Below are positions 1-12,463 of a stretch of 64,000 nt of DNA, piece after piece; positions within the stretch are counted from its first letter, which is position 1; each line of letters opens with the position of its first letter. The notes below the pieces were generated by a model that saw nothing but the letters and a program-made list of their open reading frames with translations, ran no database searches and was not told the origin of the DNA. The stretch covers positions 14,184,302 to 14,248,301 of the forward strand of contig OZ234497.1 of NCBI GenBank assembly GCA_965153455.1. Reading direction: 5' to 3'. The position numbers and the translations under genes were made by a program. This DNA comes from Sphagnum compactum. Lineage: Eukaryota; Bryophyta; Sphagnopsida; Sphagnales.

Positions 1-492
1 GGAGATTTTCATATAAAGAATTGCATGCAGCTCGAGTTAGTGCTTGTGCCCTAAAAATATTGAATCCTTCTACTAGGCAAATGGATATTTCAAGGTGCCT
101 TTGTTTAAACTAGTGCCACCATGAGGTTCCAGGGATGTCATTCTTAAATGGAGTTGCACATGTTTGTGTTAATTTTGCGACTTTGAGTTTCAACTGATGT
201 AAACATATTGATAGGCTGCATTTTTGCATGCCAAATACCCATTCAATGAATGTTGCTTCTTCATCAGTTAATAAAATTCCAAATGGGCCACGTTTTCTTG
301 ACATAGTCTTATTAATGAGATGGTTTGATAGGCTTACTAAAGGTATGTTCCAATACCAATTTGCTTTTCTCAATGACATCAACCCTCTTTCAATTGTGTC
401 CATGGCCTTTTCTAAATCTTTAGTTTTCCAATTGGACTAGTCAATTGTCTTGTTGACTTTTGTCGTGGTTGTGATTTAGGTTGAGGAGGCAT
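1..492 (-). pseudogene. Tigger/pogo-like transposase, N-terminal part, broken and cut by window edge
   Basis: Reading leftwards on the minus strand, a start codon at 490-492 opens a basic N-terminus (MPPQPKS...). After a frameshift near 430-440, the long frame from about 435 to the window edge gives the helix-turn-helix pattern of pogo/Tigger/CENP-B-type transposases. A psq-like block reads DLEKAMDTIERGLMSLRKA. A CENP-B-like block follows (RGPFGILLTDEEATFIEWV, then the PFKNDIPGTSWWH motif). A TAG at 110-112 interrupts the frame. Beyond it the same frame continues with FKQRHLEIS and then FRAQALTRA, matching the family's RHPEL/RA-Q-L stretch. The DDE catalytic domain would lie left of the window. 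The family normally binds its own terminal repeats through these HTH domains and cuts and pastes the element. This copy has at least one stop and one frameshift, so it is a relic. It differs in sequence from the pogo-like element at 35.4 kb. Confidence 0.8.
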
Positions 493-2340
493 GTTTTCTT
501 TGTTAGGTGCTAACTGATCCAGCACACTATTGCTCCTCCTTCATGGTAAATTGAAGTTCATGGCTGGTTGGACCCCTTAGGACTAAGCCTCCACCAAACT
601 AGAGGTTCTTGTGCATTATTGACAACAGGTACACTTCCGTTCTTTCTAAAATCAGACAATGAATACAAAAAATCAATTAATTCAAAGTAAGTAATTTGTG
701 CATATTGTTCTTTTTTTCTAGCATTTAAATAAAATTGAACTAGTCTTCAAAATTTGACCAAATCAAGTTTTCATCTGTGGTTTCTATGCAGGCAACTGGA
801 GTGAATATTTGGCTACGCAACTTTGCTATTACCCACTACTTGTGATTTCCCTTTCTCCTTTGAACTAAAGGACTTTTCACAAATTTAACAACCCAATGAT
901 AGTATACATACTTGCTAAATTTTTCGATGTAATCTTTATCTATATATGAAAATATGGCCTCATCAAATGTAAAATCTCCTTCTAAATTTGTAATCTCTTC
1001 TTTTACTTTCATTGGATGAAGCATAACTTTGTTGGCTTTAATTTCTTCTTTTACCTCCTAATATGCTTTCTTGTTACATTCAATTTCCTTCTTTACTTTT
1101 ACTTCTTGAATTGTTGTTTTGCTAGAATTAGCTTGCCTTCCATACAACAAAGACCTAACACTAGGAGGCAGAAATTCAAAAAAAACTTTGCAATTTTTGC
1201 TCAACATGCTCTGGAATTTTGGACATGCTTTTTTTTTTGATTGTGAAAACCCAAAGTACACAATGCTAGCATATTTAAACAATCTTTAAATATCGTGTGT
1301 GTGCAACTTTTGGTGGGAAAGTTGCACAAGTTACGAGGGGTTGGGTATCCAAAGTAGGAGCATCCAAAGTAGGGGGTGGGCTTCTCTTGCCACACAATTA
1401 AAGAATCCTACCCCATCATGAATTACACATGTTTACAAGTTTGACCTAGATTAGTCCTTTCACCAAACACTTAATAATCCCAACCCCCACAACAATTTAA
1501 AAATGTCCCACACCCTTCCCTATAATGAGGGTGCCCACATTTGTATGTTGAACATTGTAAATCCCAATCCTGAACCTAAAAGCACTTATTTCCAAACACT
1601 TACCAACCCATCTATGTATCCCCATTGATTATTTGTCTGCATGGAGGTGGACATGCCAAAAGTTCTCACCCCCACAACCAACAACCCTAATTTATAATAA
1701 GTGCAATATTGAGTAAAAATCAAATGGGATCATGCCCATGACCAAACGTTTGTTCCCTATCCATGGACAATTAAATGGAACCACCAAACACTATTTTCCT
1801 TTTACCAATCGTTTGATATTAGGATAAAAGATGTACATATATATGTGAATATTTTAATTTGTCATAGGGTTGGTAGTGCTCAAAATGTGTGTTTGGTAAT
1901 AGGTGGGCATTTGGTGATAGACGTTTTTACCCTAGTTGTCCCACTACCTGTACCCCAGCCCCCACACACCCCTTCAAACCCTAAAGACCGCCAACTCCTT
2001 GTTGCACTTATCATTGCTTTTCATCTGCAGTCTCAGGATGTTTCTTGCCCCATGTCATCCATTGGACATGCCCCACACGACCCAAATCTCTAAGGACCCA
2101 CACAACAGATTATCTTTGCCCTTACAGATTTCCAATTATTGGAAGTACGTATGGGCACATCCTACCTAACATCCTAACTTAACAGTCTGGTTAGTGTTGA
2201 CCCAAAGAGGATAGTACTTCTGTTATTTGGTTGGGTACTGAATCATGGCTGAGTGATCCTCGCCTGAGGAGAACAAGGGCATTGGGTGGTGCATAGTGCG
2301 TACATACTACAAGCCTAGTACAACAATGAGGAGGGCATGA
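493..2340. other. AT-rich intergenic stretch, no gene recognised
   Basis: Only short ORFs occur and none resembles a known family. Around 836-1280 the minus strand carries lysine-rich short ORFs that I could not place. From 1440 to 2100 there are many CCAAACAC/CCCACACCC-like runs, suggesting a decayed repeat without clear borders. Confidence 0.5.
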
Positions 2341-2354
2341 TCTTGTAACAAAAT

Positions 2355-2580
2355 TATATTCACCACAAGCAATGGTTCATGAAGAAAATCAAACCAACAT
2401 AAGGAATGTGCATGATGGATTTTTTTGGTAACGCAAGTAGAAAGAACACAGCGGGAATATGATTGATGGAATGTACTCATGATTTGTGAAGAAAATAAAA
2501 TAAAAAATGAATGGCTGGAATGAAATTTGGCTATAATTTGTAAATAAAATTCTAAAAAACACAATGAATGGCTTGGATGG
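2355..2580. repeat. Degenerate minisatellite, unit about 48-57 bp
   Basis: The phrase (G)AATGG.TGGAATG recurs at about 2410, 2461, 2509 and 2566, each followed by a TTTGTAAA/GAAAATAAA-like spacer. On the minus strand this gives repeated peptide phrases such as KFHPSHSL and KFHSSHSF, so the 113-codon minus-strand ORF here is explained by the repeat rather than by a gene. Confidence 0.6.
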
Positions 2581-2648
2581 AACTTATTAAAAACAACAAT
2601 AAATGTCTTAGTTGCCTTCACAATGCCATAGTACAGGGGCTGCAGCAC

Positions 2649-2885
2649 ATGCCTGCCAAATAATTGATTAATTTTGAAGATTCCATTTCAAAATTTTTAA
2701 TATATTCCTGAATATTCCAACAGGTTCTTCATTTTCTTCCACAGAATTTTGTTCTTGAAGAATCTTCTTATAAAAAAATATTCAGCATTTCTAAAAATTG
2801 TATAAATTGTGTAGAAGCCGCCAAGGTAGGTGATGCCCTGTTTGGGAAAAAGTTGAGGAGTTTGCATGTTTTGTGTGCAGAGTAA
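2649..2885. other. AT-rich intergenic DNA
   Basis: Nothing recognisable; a short transition between the minisatellite and the CpG-rich block. Confidence 0.4.
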
Positions 2886-2889
2886 GCAA

Positions 2890-3230
2890 CAAAAACCGAT
2901 TTAAATGATTTTCCAGGAACACGGACGGACTTTACTAAAGTTTCAGGAGCACGTTATGAAAAACTTCCGCACCGGCCAAATCCACGGAATGGTCGGTCGC
3001 CTGTGGGCCATTGAAGTGACCGCTGCACGGATACGCGCCCGATTCAACGCCGCTTGATAAAGCACCGACCGAACGACGGCGACTAGTTGGTCCACTTCAT
3101 CTTTAGCCAACTAATTTCTGGTGCGATTCCAGTTTCAGGGCAGGAAACACTGGGAATGGGACGACTGCAAGTCGTCGGTAGCTGGACCCACCGTCGTGTA
3201 CTTTAAAGTTTATATACTCTTCCTTCTGGT
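2890..3230. other. CpG-rich island in CpG-poor surroundings
   Basis: This block has many CpG dinucleotides (clusters around 2940-3190) while the flanking kilobases have almost none. There is no ORF with a recognisable product and no terminal repeat or target duplication that I could identify. It could be a recent insertion fragment, a remnant promoter or 5' UTR, or a locally unmethylated segment. A run of C residues with few interruptions follows at 3233-3263. Confidence 0.45.
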
Positions 3231-3404
3231 ACCCCCCCTCCCCGCCCCCCCCCCCCCCACCCCATCCCAAAGGGGGCCCATTTCCATGTTCCATGTACCA
3301 CTACAATTTAATTTATTTATTGTCTGATCACTACCCCAGGCTTTGATGCAATGATGGGATTTGATTTGCCTTTTCCCCCATCCAAATAGATGAAAACTGG
3401 CGAG

Positions 3405-3570
3405 ATGAAAAAAACTCAGTTTCAGTCAAAAATTGAAGCCTGGTCCGGTTTAAGATCAGGTCTGGTTCTACTCCATTGCAAACAATTTTTGAAATTTTAT
3501 TTCCATGTAATATTTATTGTTTCAATCAGTCGACATAGTCCACGATATAGATTTTGTATATATTAAGTAA
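3405..3570 (+). repeat. Interspersed repeat fragment, copy 1
   Basis: The segment with GGTCTGGTTCT, CCATTGCAAACAA, then a T-rich stretch and a CATAGTCC end resembles 34930-35125, which carries GGTCTGGTCCTGAG, CCATTGCACACAA, a T-rich stretch and GCATAGTCC in the same order. This indicates two diverged copies of one repeat of unknown class. Confidence 0.4.
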
Positions 3571-3659
3571 AATTATTCCTAAAGTAATCTTTACTTTGGG
3601 CCTGACTGTGGTTCTCCCTGTTCTCACTCATCCCCCCTTTTGATCCACCAAAGTCAAGA

Positions 3660-4330
3660 TCACATCTCAAAACTAAAGATGAACTCTCTAAAATGATCTC
3701 CATAGTTTTTTTTAACTACACTACAATCTACCTATCTAAGACAAGGGTGATGAAAAGCTTACATGGTGGACTACATATGGCCTACCTACCTAAGGGTCTA
3801 TCTAAAAACTACCTAGGGGCTACCAACGGGCTTGCGATATCCCTTACCTAGGAACTATTAGGCGGCTATAAAAAGATTTTCTATGTTAAAAGATACTTAA
3901 AGATTATTTAGAAGGTTACCTGCATAACCTAGAGGGTTACTTAAGGACTACTAGAGGTCACTTTAAGGGCTTACCTAGGGTTATAAACCTTACATATGAT
4001 GCTACATAAAGACTACTTAGGGTGTTAAGTAGGGGCTACTGATGCACCTACCTAAATTAAAGGATACCTAACTAAAAACCACTTAAGGGATTACATAGGT
4101 GCTATGAATCAACCCTAGGTAGTCCTTTAAGTAGTTTTTTGGTAACTTTTTACATAAGCCCTATGTAGTCCAATCTTCCCATAAGAATAAACTTTAAATA
4201 ACCTTAAATAACCCCTTAAATAATCCCTAGGTATCCTTTAACTTAAGAAATATCTAACCAACCCCACATGTAAGCTACATGTAATTCCTTAAATAACCTT
4301 TAGGTATCTCATAATTAACCTATCATTCGT
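3660..4330. repeat. Degenerate CCTA/TAGG tetranucleotide-like tract
   Basis: Dense imperfect runs of CCTA, TAGG, CTTAAG and ACTACCTA with stop codons in all frames. The same vocabulary recurs at 7970-8300, 14735-14880, 18335-18410, 20940-21130, 21940-22600, 42720-42800 and 43905-44650. Confidence 0.7.
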
Positions 4331-7300
4331 AAAAATCTTCCAATATATGACTAATAACCTTAAAGTCATTACGAACGAGTTGTTTAAGACAACAAGCATT
4401 TAGGACATGATGTGACACAATGATATGGTAGATATCATTCATTAGTCATGAAGGACATATGTGAAATCATTAATGATAATTTTTTCATTGTTTAATTGAT
4501 TTTTATTATTACACATTGGACCCAAAAATTGAGGCAACATTTTTTTAAAATTTATAATATTTAGTATTATAAGATTTATTATATATAATCTAAATAATAA
4601 AGATATATTATTTTCATCATTTTCATCCTATCATTTGTTAACATGTGTCACCACTAACCTAAGGAGTTTAACCTAGGGAGTCTAAGTAGGTATAAAATAT
4701 TCAATCAATATTCCAATGTTGATCACAATGACTGTGACTTGTGAAATTGATCTTTGGACCCCAAGGACGGAGTTCAACTCCTTTATCGCCAAGCCACCAC
4801 ATTCATTATGTAAATAGTTTATTGTTTATTCTATTTAGACCATACTTCACAAAACTTCAAATTTCATAATTCATATCTCATTAATAATTTGTCCAAATGA
4901 AAAATTTGAAAATTTATTCATAAATTTCCTCCAAAAATGCATACAATAATGTAATTTTAAAAAAAATTAATTCATTCCAAATAACATCTCAATGACCATT
5001 CTTTGGAAAAAATAAATTCTAACATGTGACTTGTAAATGGAAAAACCTTCATGGTTAATACATGAGTAAATTTTTAAAAAATCATATTTTAAACCTTCAT
5101 TTGCTTTAGGAATTAATATTATACAATTTTTCTTTCAATATATCATAATTTCACCAATAACTTTTAATTTAAACATATGAATTTGTTCATTTATTTACAT
5201 AAAATATTTATAAATGGACCATAAATCAATTATATATATATATATAGATATGTCATATTAAATATGATGTATAAATTTATTTTAAATAATTTAATTTAAT
5301 TTAAGTAATATGTTATTAAATATTAATACTAACTAATTTTCTGAAATTATAAAATTTATTCCATTTTTACACATATAATCTAATAAAACTTTGTAATAAA
5401 TTTTTTACATGTGTAAAATATATTTATTTATTTATATATAGGTATAGTATATATATTTTATTTAAACTTATGATAAAATTTTAATGTAGAAATAAGTATA
5501 TATTTCCCACATTTTACATTTCTACTTTAGTTTTAGATTACAATATAAAAATTTATTTATACTATATCATACTTTTAACATTAAAAATTATTTCAATGTA
5601 TAATATCGAATTTATTCACATTGAATATTTAAATGGATCATATATCAAGTATATTTAAGAAAAGTGTAACAAATTTTCTTATATAACCTATATGTATATG
5701 ATATTAATCAAAATCAATTCCTTACATGTTGTAATTCATTGTGTCAATTTATATTCATATTAAATTATTACTAGTCATTTTTGAATGATTGTAAAATAAT
5801 TGTATGACCACATTTTCTATGTAATGATTACACATCAATTTGTCCATGTCATTTGCATTGTTATTTTTTAATCATATTTGAAATGATTTTATCTAATTAC
5901 GTTTTCAAATGATATCTTGGCCATTAATGTGACTTTGTCATTAATCATGGATGCCATAGGTTTATGTTAGCTCTCGACTAAAGTCAACTCTTGATTAAAC
6001 ATTTGATCTTGATACCTTAGAATGTATCTTAAAATCTAAACTTGAATTTAACATGCCAACAGTGGTGCACAACCTTCTTCATGTGGATGATATTTTTAAA
6101 TGGATTGAAGTTTGGAAAGGATTTTTATTGGCCTTGCCCACCAAGGTAAAATTATTGTGTTTAGATTCATTATAGAATATAATAGCTTAGGTAATAGGTC
6201 TATTTTTATATGAGGATTCTTGATCACATTTTTGCATGGTGAAATATTTGAATTTCCTTAACTCAAACATATCCTTTTAATGTAAATGGCAAGGCCATAG
6301 TGTGACACAACCCTTGTTGGGTTTGTTTTTCATTTATTTTTCCCATCCAAGTGTTGTAGTGGCATATGAAAACTTTCATTTGATATTTTTTGGGTGTAGC
6401 CTTCACTAATTTGATGATTTTTGAGAACATTGAATTCCTTGGAACCATTGGAGAGGGGCGGCTTCCAAGTTCTTGGGAAAATAAGGGGACCAATGGTGGG
6501 CAAGTGGTGGTAAAATAATGTGCTCACCTTCCAAAAGGATGCATTACAATAGCTCCTAATGTGGAGGTACTCTCAAACTCTTGACAAACCATGTCTACCT
6601 ACTGCAATGTTGGTGGGACCTATTGTTAGTTGCATTATTTAATTGTTGGGGTGCATTCAATGAATTGCAAAAACAAGTGTACTTAAAATCAAAGCAAGAA
6701 TTGTGAATGTGTGCATATTGTAGTGCAAATATGTTGTTATAGTAAATGTGGAATAATTCTACAAGGATTTAATCCACATTCACCAATGTAAGTCTTTGAT
6801 TAATTTGAAGGGTGGGGGGCATTAGATAATTATGATTATTTTTTAATCAAAAGTGGCATGAACATTAAGGTATTAAACACATATTTAGTTGATTTTAGAT
6901 TTAAATGTTATTTTTGGGACTTAATTCAAATTTGTGCATGGTATTAAACCCATGCGGTAAACAAAACTACTAGTTATTTCCTTTCTTTCATAAAAAAATG
7001 TTACGAAAGTGGATCCAAATTAGCAATTGTAGACCAAGCTTATTGTTGTTGCACATAATTCCCACACTTTAGAACATAGATATACATAAAATATTATAAA
7101 ATAATGAGGACAAGGGATCTAATGATTACCAAGTTCCCATTTTGAGATTTCAACAAATCAACATAATATTTTCACAATGATAAAAAAATTTAAAATTTTT
7201 ATATATTTCAAATATAATGTAATATAATAATATATTTATATATAAAAAAAAGTTGGATTCTACCTAGTGGCCACCAAGTTTTCATTTTTTCCCAAGTGTT

Positions 7301-7867
7301 TAAATGATAATATATCATAGGACTTTTGAATTTTAATTTCAAATTGAACAAGAGGTGACACACTACCAAATGGTCATATTTTAATTCAATTATTCATACT
7401 TAACTAAACTTAACTATTTAAAATATTGTTATTCAATTCATTGTGATATTATATTACATTGAGGACAAACTACTACAAAAAAATCATGATTTTTTTATTG
7501 GAAAAATCAATTAAAAAAAAACCCTTGTGATCTTTTTGCCTCATTGTCTAACTTGGCCAATGCGCCACTTTGGACAACTCATATTAGACCCAACCTTTTT
7601 GACTTAGTCTTTTCAATTAGATCTTTGGTAGGTTCATTTGATTGGGTTTCTATTTATTCAATATATTTGACTAGTAAAATGAAACAACAATATTTGGGCA
7701 AAAAATTAAAAATCTAGAATTTTAAATTTTAAAAAATTAATGCCCAAAATAATAACTATTTATTCATGTACCTAACTTAGTTTCTTAAGTTAAACCACCC
7801 AGGCTAAGTAGCCTATGTAACAAATATAACTTAAGTAGTCATTAAAGTACCTTAAGTTGCAAGCATG
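4331..7867. other. AT-rich repeat-decay DNA without recognisable genes
   Basis: Very AT-rich and nearly free of CpG, with TATA/TAAAT low-complexity runs (for example 5229-5245). Short ORFs at 6263-6527 (minus) match nothing I recognise. The only identified features are a tRNA-like head at 4748-4801 and another beginning at 7868. Confidence 0.5.
4748..4801 (-). repeat. tRNA-like SINE head (degenerate)
   Basis: Read on the minus strand: GTGGTGGCTTGGCGATAAAG (A-box-like, TGGC...GATAAAGG), then about 20 nt, then a weak B-box-like GGGTCCAAAGATC. The A-box phrase matches the other tRNA-like heads in this window. No tail or target duplication was found. Confidence 0.35.
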
Positions 7868-7935
7868 TGAATTTGAATTCCTCACCTCCACATCAAAAAG
7901 TCAAGTCCTTAACCATCGCACCACCACTTTCATAA
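7868..7935 (-). repeat. tRNA-like SINE head
   Basis: On the minus strand GTGGTGCGATGGTTAAGGAC is a good Pol III A box in tRNA-like context. About 30 nt later GGAATTCAAATTC fits a decayed B box (GGTTCAAATCC). This is one of the best of the dispersed heads. It supports a tRNA-derived SINE family in the genome. Confidence 0.5.
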
Positions 7936-7969
7936 GGTGATTTTGTTTTGTCAACATATTGTAGTGAAT

Positions 7970-8300
7970 TTCAATTTTTATGTTATATCTTACATTGATA
8001 GGTAGGTAGGTAGGTAGGTTAGCTTAGTTAAATAGGAGGGTAAGTAGTTAAATAACCTAGGTAGGTCGATAACCAAACATACTAAATAAATTAACCTGCT
8101 AGTCAAACCTACCTAGCCTACTTATAACACCTAATCTCATTAGCTTATTAAATAGGTTTAGATAGGTTATAACCTACTAATTATCTAGCCTGACTTAATT
8201 ACCTAACGTATATAGGTAGCATAAGTATAGCTAAGCAAGTTAACTACCTAGCTCGGCATAAATAACTTACTAACTAAACTTTAAATACATATCTAGGTTG
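7970..8300. repeat. CCTA/TAGG tract
   Basis: Starts with four to five near-perfect TAGG units (about 8000-8020) and continues as imperfect TAGG/CCTA/CTTA runs, fading into GTAGTT-rich DNA up to about 8500. It has the same composition as the other TAGG tracts. Confidence 0.7.
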
Positions 8301-8499
8301 TTACCTAGATTTTTGTAATTTAAGTGACGTAAACTAACAAGTGATAGAACCTAATAGGTTATAAAATTTGATAGGTGACAAGTCAACAAGTTAGGAGATA
8401 GGTAGTTAGTCAATGGTAATTAGTTAACCATGAAATTTAGAACAAGTAGTTGACGGAACATGTAGTTGTTGAACAAATAGTTTGTAATAGGTAGTTTAC

Positions 8500-11400
8500 T
8501 TTTGAATTTTGGAATTGTTAGCGTGTATATTAGCTAGTGACTGTTTAAATGGTTTCATTAGATTGTTTAAATTTTGAATTAACATGCATATAAATAGGAA
8601 GAAAAAGAACAAGAGGGGGATGTGATTTCATTTTTTATCTTTCATTTCAAATTTGCAATGGAGAATATAACACTTTTATTTTCAATTATGTTACTTGTAA
8701 TTTAACAACTTGTGTACATTGGTTATCATTTAGAATTTAGAATTGTACATAGCATTTAGAGATTTTCTTCGAATGTGCCTATTGTTGATTTTCTAAACCT
8801 AGTACTAATAATAGAAATAATTCAAAACACTTAATGGGAAAATATAGAATACCCCATTAACATTTGGCAATCATGCAATGGATTAGAATTTAAAGCATTT
8901 ACGCTCATAATTTCTAGTTATATTCATCAAATAATAGTTAAAATTGAAAAACATTAACGCTTGCAAATTCTACTTTTTATCACCTTTCTAATTATTTTAT
9001 AGAAATTTTAAGATAATGCTAATTTTTCTTGATTTATTTTGAAAACATTAAATAATAGATTGAAATTACATTTTTAAAAGGAAAATAACTTGTCAAATCT
9101 ATAAAAGAAAATTTCTACAAATTTCTAACTACTAGGAAAAGTTGTAAGCGTTTGCTAGTTTGAATTAGCCATAGGGCAAAGGCATTATTAACAATGCAAT
9201 GTTTGAGCTTCTCACCAAGCTACTTGAAGAGGTCATAGAGGAGAGTTACAACTATTGTGGGCAACGTTAAATGATAAACTACAACCAAAATAGGTTTGGC
9301 TGTGAAGTGATGACTCAAGGTCATGGAGTCATGTTTCATTTCTTTTGTCACATGAAAGGCATGGGTCTGATGTGTTCATTGTGGATTTCACTTCACAGCA
9401 AAAATTGGTCAAATTTACAAGCAAACGTAATAAATACAAGATCTAAATAATGTAAAAAAAAATTTAGAAGTGTGCATTCTTATCACATTACATCCCTTCG
9501 CATTGTTGGGTTATGCAATGAACTAAGTGTCTTTTGTTAGCGCTCTGTAAATTAAATATCCATCAATGAAAATCATGAATGCTAACCTTTTGCAATTGAT
9601 TAAAAAATACCAACTAAGGATTTTGTCTATTGATTTGGCCTACTCCTTTTGTGGTGTATGGGTTTCAATTAGATTATTTCTTAAGGTTAGCTTCAATGGT
9701 TGGTGGAGGTATTGAAATAGCCCTAAATTGAGTCTATTGTTTGCAAAATACTATTTTAATCACACTACCAAACCCAAAGCAGGTTGATGGATTTGGTTGT
9801 GCAAAATGAAAAAACCCTTACCCTTTGTACAGAAAGAGTTCAAATGAAGTGTTGTTTCATCCTATAAAATTTGAGAATTGATCTCTATCTTTGATTAATG
9901 GAAGGATGAGTTTATAAAACAATCATTCAAGGAGGTGGCAAAGTTCTTCAAGGCAACATTCACTAAGCTTTGCACCTAGTGGCCTAACAACTTGGTGATG
10001 ATAACAAAACATAGGGTTTAATGCCTCTTGCCCTACTTAATTTCGAGGTTTGGTTTCTAGAGAAAAGATGCAATGAATGTGTCATAAACAACAACAAAAA
10101 AGTTGTCCAATGCTTGTCTAAGGATAGGGCATTTTGTTGGAGAAAGGGATTTAATAATGTGACTACGAACAATTGTTGGGGAAAATCATAACATGATTTA
10201 GCTAGTTCTTGTAAAATGTTGAAAGCCTTTTGGTCCTAAACGTCCATTTTTCCTTATTAACTTGATTTGTAGGATTTCCCCTAGCACAATGGCCCTTAAG
10301 CAAGTTGTATAATGAACTCATATGCCACCCAACCTTGTGCTATCACTTTCCATCTCCATGTATGCCAAAGTATTTGATAAACTTGATAAAAGGTATTATG
10401 AATATTTGATGAACCAAGCATGAACAATAAAAGCAAAGCCTTATGAAGATATCGGGACTATCTATTGAACAAAAGTCATTGTACTAGGAATATTTTATGA
10501 ACCAAGTAAAAGTGTTAGCTTTGAATTACTAAACTATTTAAGAACTTATTAAAGAACATTTTAGAAGGCAAAACTTCATACTTGGAGGATTCTAGAATGA
10601 TTTGCACAATTTTGTGTCTTCCAGTGAATCAAGTTATGCTCATCATTTCTGCGTATTTGTGACTAATTCCCCCCCCCCCCTAAACATATATGATTAATAA
10701 GCAGGTAGATGTTGTAAGTACCCAATTCATCACCACCACATTTGGCTGATCCACTTTTCAACGATTGAATTAGCCCATGTTCGTATTATTATCCTTAGGG
10801 GTGCTAAATTTTCTTTTGTCACCTATGTCACATGGGTGAGCTTCTAATTGCAAAGTTACATTTTAGCCCTTGTTATCCATGCACTTGCCCTAGTATCAAC
10901 CACTTCTTGATAGGATTAGGTATTATTATGTTCACACAATAATAGAATTGGATTCACTTTTTAAAGTTTTGTTACTTTAGTGTGAACTTTTTGATGATTT
11001 TGTAGTTCCCATGTTTTGGGCAAGGTTGAACAGTCATTGTATGATATATATATATATGTGTGTGTTGATACAAACATGTGAAGACAATCAAGTGGATTGG
11101 GGTGGCAGATGGCTAGAAATTTTGATGACTAAACATGTAAATGACTTGGCAAACAAAACCCTTGGGAAAAAATCATTTACCATTGATTATTTTGCTTCTA
11201 CCTTGTGTTTTATCCTTATGACCATTGTTGATATAATGCAAGCCTGGACAATGTTGATTTAGTCACCCAGCTCCACATTACCCATTTTATGACAATAAGA
11301 GAGATGGGATTGATGTTATCAATAGAGAGGTGGAGGGTTCCTCGATTTGGAGTCAACAATTATCCCAAGTGTATGTTCTTCATGTTATTTCTTTATATTA

Positions 11401-12367
11401 GTTCCTCAGGACTTTAAATTGATAGGAGGAATTAACGTGATAGGTATTTTAACAACTAGGTATTTTACTTTAGGATTCTTTGTTACATGTTGGGGATTTG
11501 AATTGCAATTAACACCTTAAGTATTCATTAAATATGGGTCCATTCATGGTTGGGGTACCAAAAAAAGAAAAAAAGGACTAAAAGATTTTAAAGCTACTTT
11601 TTACAAATAACATTTACATGAAACAAACTTAAGTGAGAAAAATTGAATACTCCAATATAAGATGATTCATATATTAATGGTGATTTTTCATATTGATACA
11701 TAATTGTATATGAATATTTTGGCTTAATGCCAAAAACGCACAGAATCCCAGAAATCCCAAAATGAGTGTCAATGTACAATTAAACATGTTTTTTAGCAAG
11801 ATTATTTCCTACACATGTGACTTGCATCTAAAGCTAGACATTTTGAACCCGTTGAACATAATTTTTTATCAAATGGTTTAAAAAATGAGTCCTTTGCCTT
11901 GCAGCCCTTTCCTTCAAAATTTCAAGACTTTGAAATTTTTGTTTGATTTGGTTTTTCATCAAGTTCATCCAATGAACATGTACTTTCATAAAAGGGGGCA
12001 TGTTTTTGTTGTATAAAAAATTTAAAATCAATTGTACGATTTTATGCATTCCTTTTGATTCCTTTTATAAAAATTTAATTTAAACACTTGTTTACTTTAG
12101 TTTATAGGACTCAAAATGACATTTACATAATATCCAAATTATTTTTAAATATTTCTATTAATTAAAAAAATCATTTTATCTATTGGCACACAACAATAGA
12201 TTACAATTATAATAATGTAAGATAAAAAAAATCCAAAGTTGTCTTTTATAGTCCTTTTTCAGTTGAACACTTTCTTTTGGTACCCCAATCATGAATAGAC
12301 CCATATGTTTAACCTAATTTCCTTGAAATTATCCTAATTAATATTAATGCATCACTGGTGTTGCTAG
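8500..12367. other. AT-rich intergenic stretch with no recognised gene
   Basis: Many short ORFs in all frames and none family-like. It contains a nested hairpin at 9299-9399 and a 12-C run at 10669-10680. The sequence is CpG-poor, consistent with old methylated repeats. Confidence 0.5.
9299..9399. repeat. Inverted repeat, 12-bp perfect arms
   Basis: GCTGTGAAGTGA at 9299-9310 is the exact reverse complement of 9388-9399. Inside it, ATGACTC (from 9311) pairs with GAGTCAT about 9 nt further on. This may be the remnant of a tiny foldback element. No target duplication is obvious. Confidence 0.45.
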
Positions 12368-12463
12368 AATTAGGGTTTAGGTGCAACTGCAAATTAGGGC
12401 TTTGCTGCAACTATGAATTAGGGGTTATTTTCAATTGCGAATTATGATTTTTTTGTAATTGTA
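12368..12463. repeat. 24-bp minisatellite, four units
   Basis: AATTAGGG/AATTATG phrases begin at 12368, 12392, 12416 and 12440, exactly 24 bp apart. Each is followed by a T-rich stretch and TGCAACT/TCAATTGC. The later units are more diverged. Confidence 0.75.

Noticed and set aside
3660-4330. TAGG tracts as telomere-derived repeats
   Set aside because: The unit is TAGG/CCTA without the TTTAGGG heptamer, so there is no support for telomeric origin.
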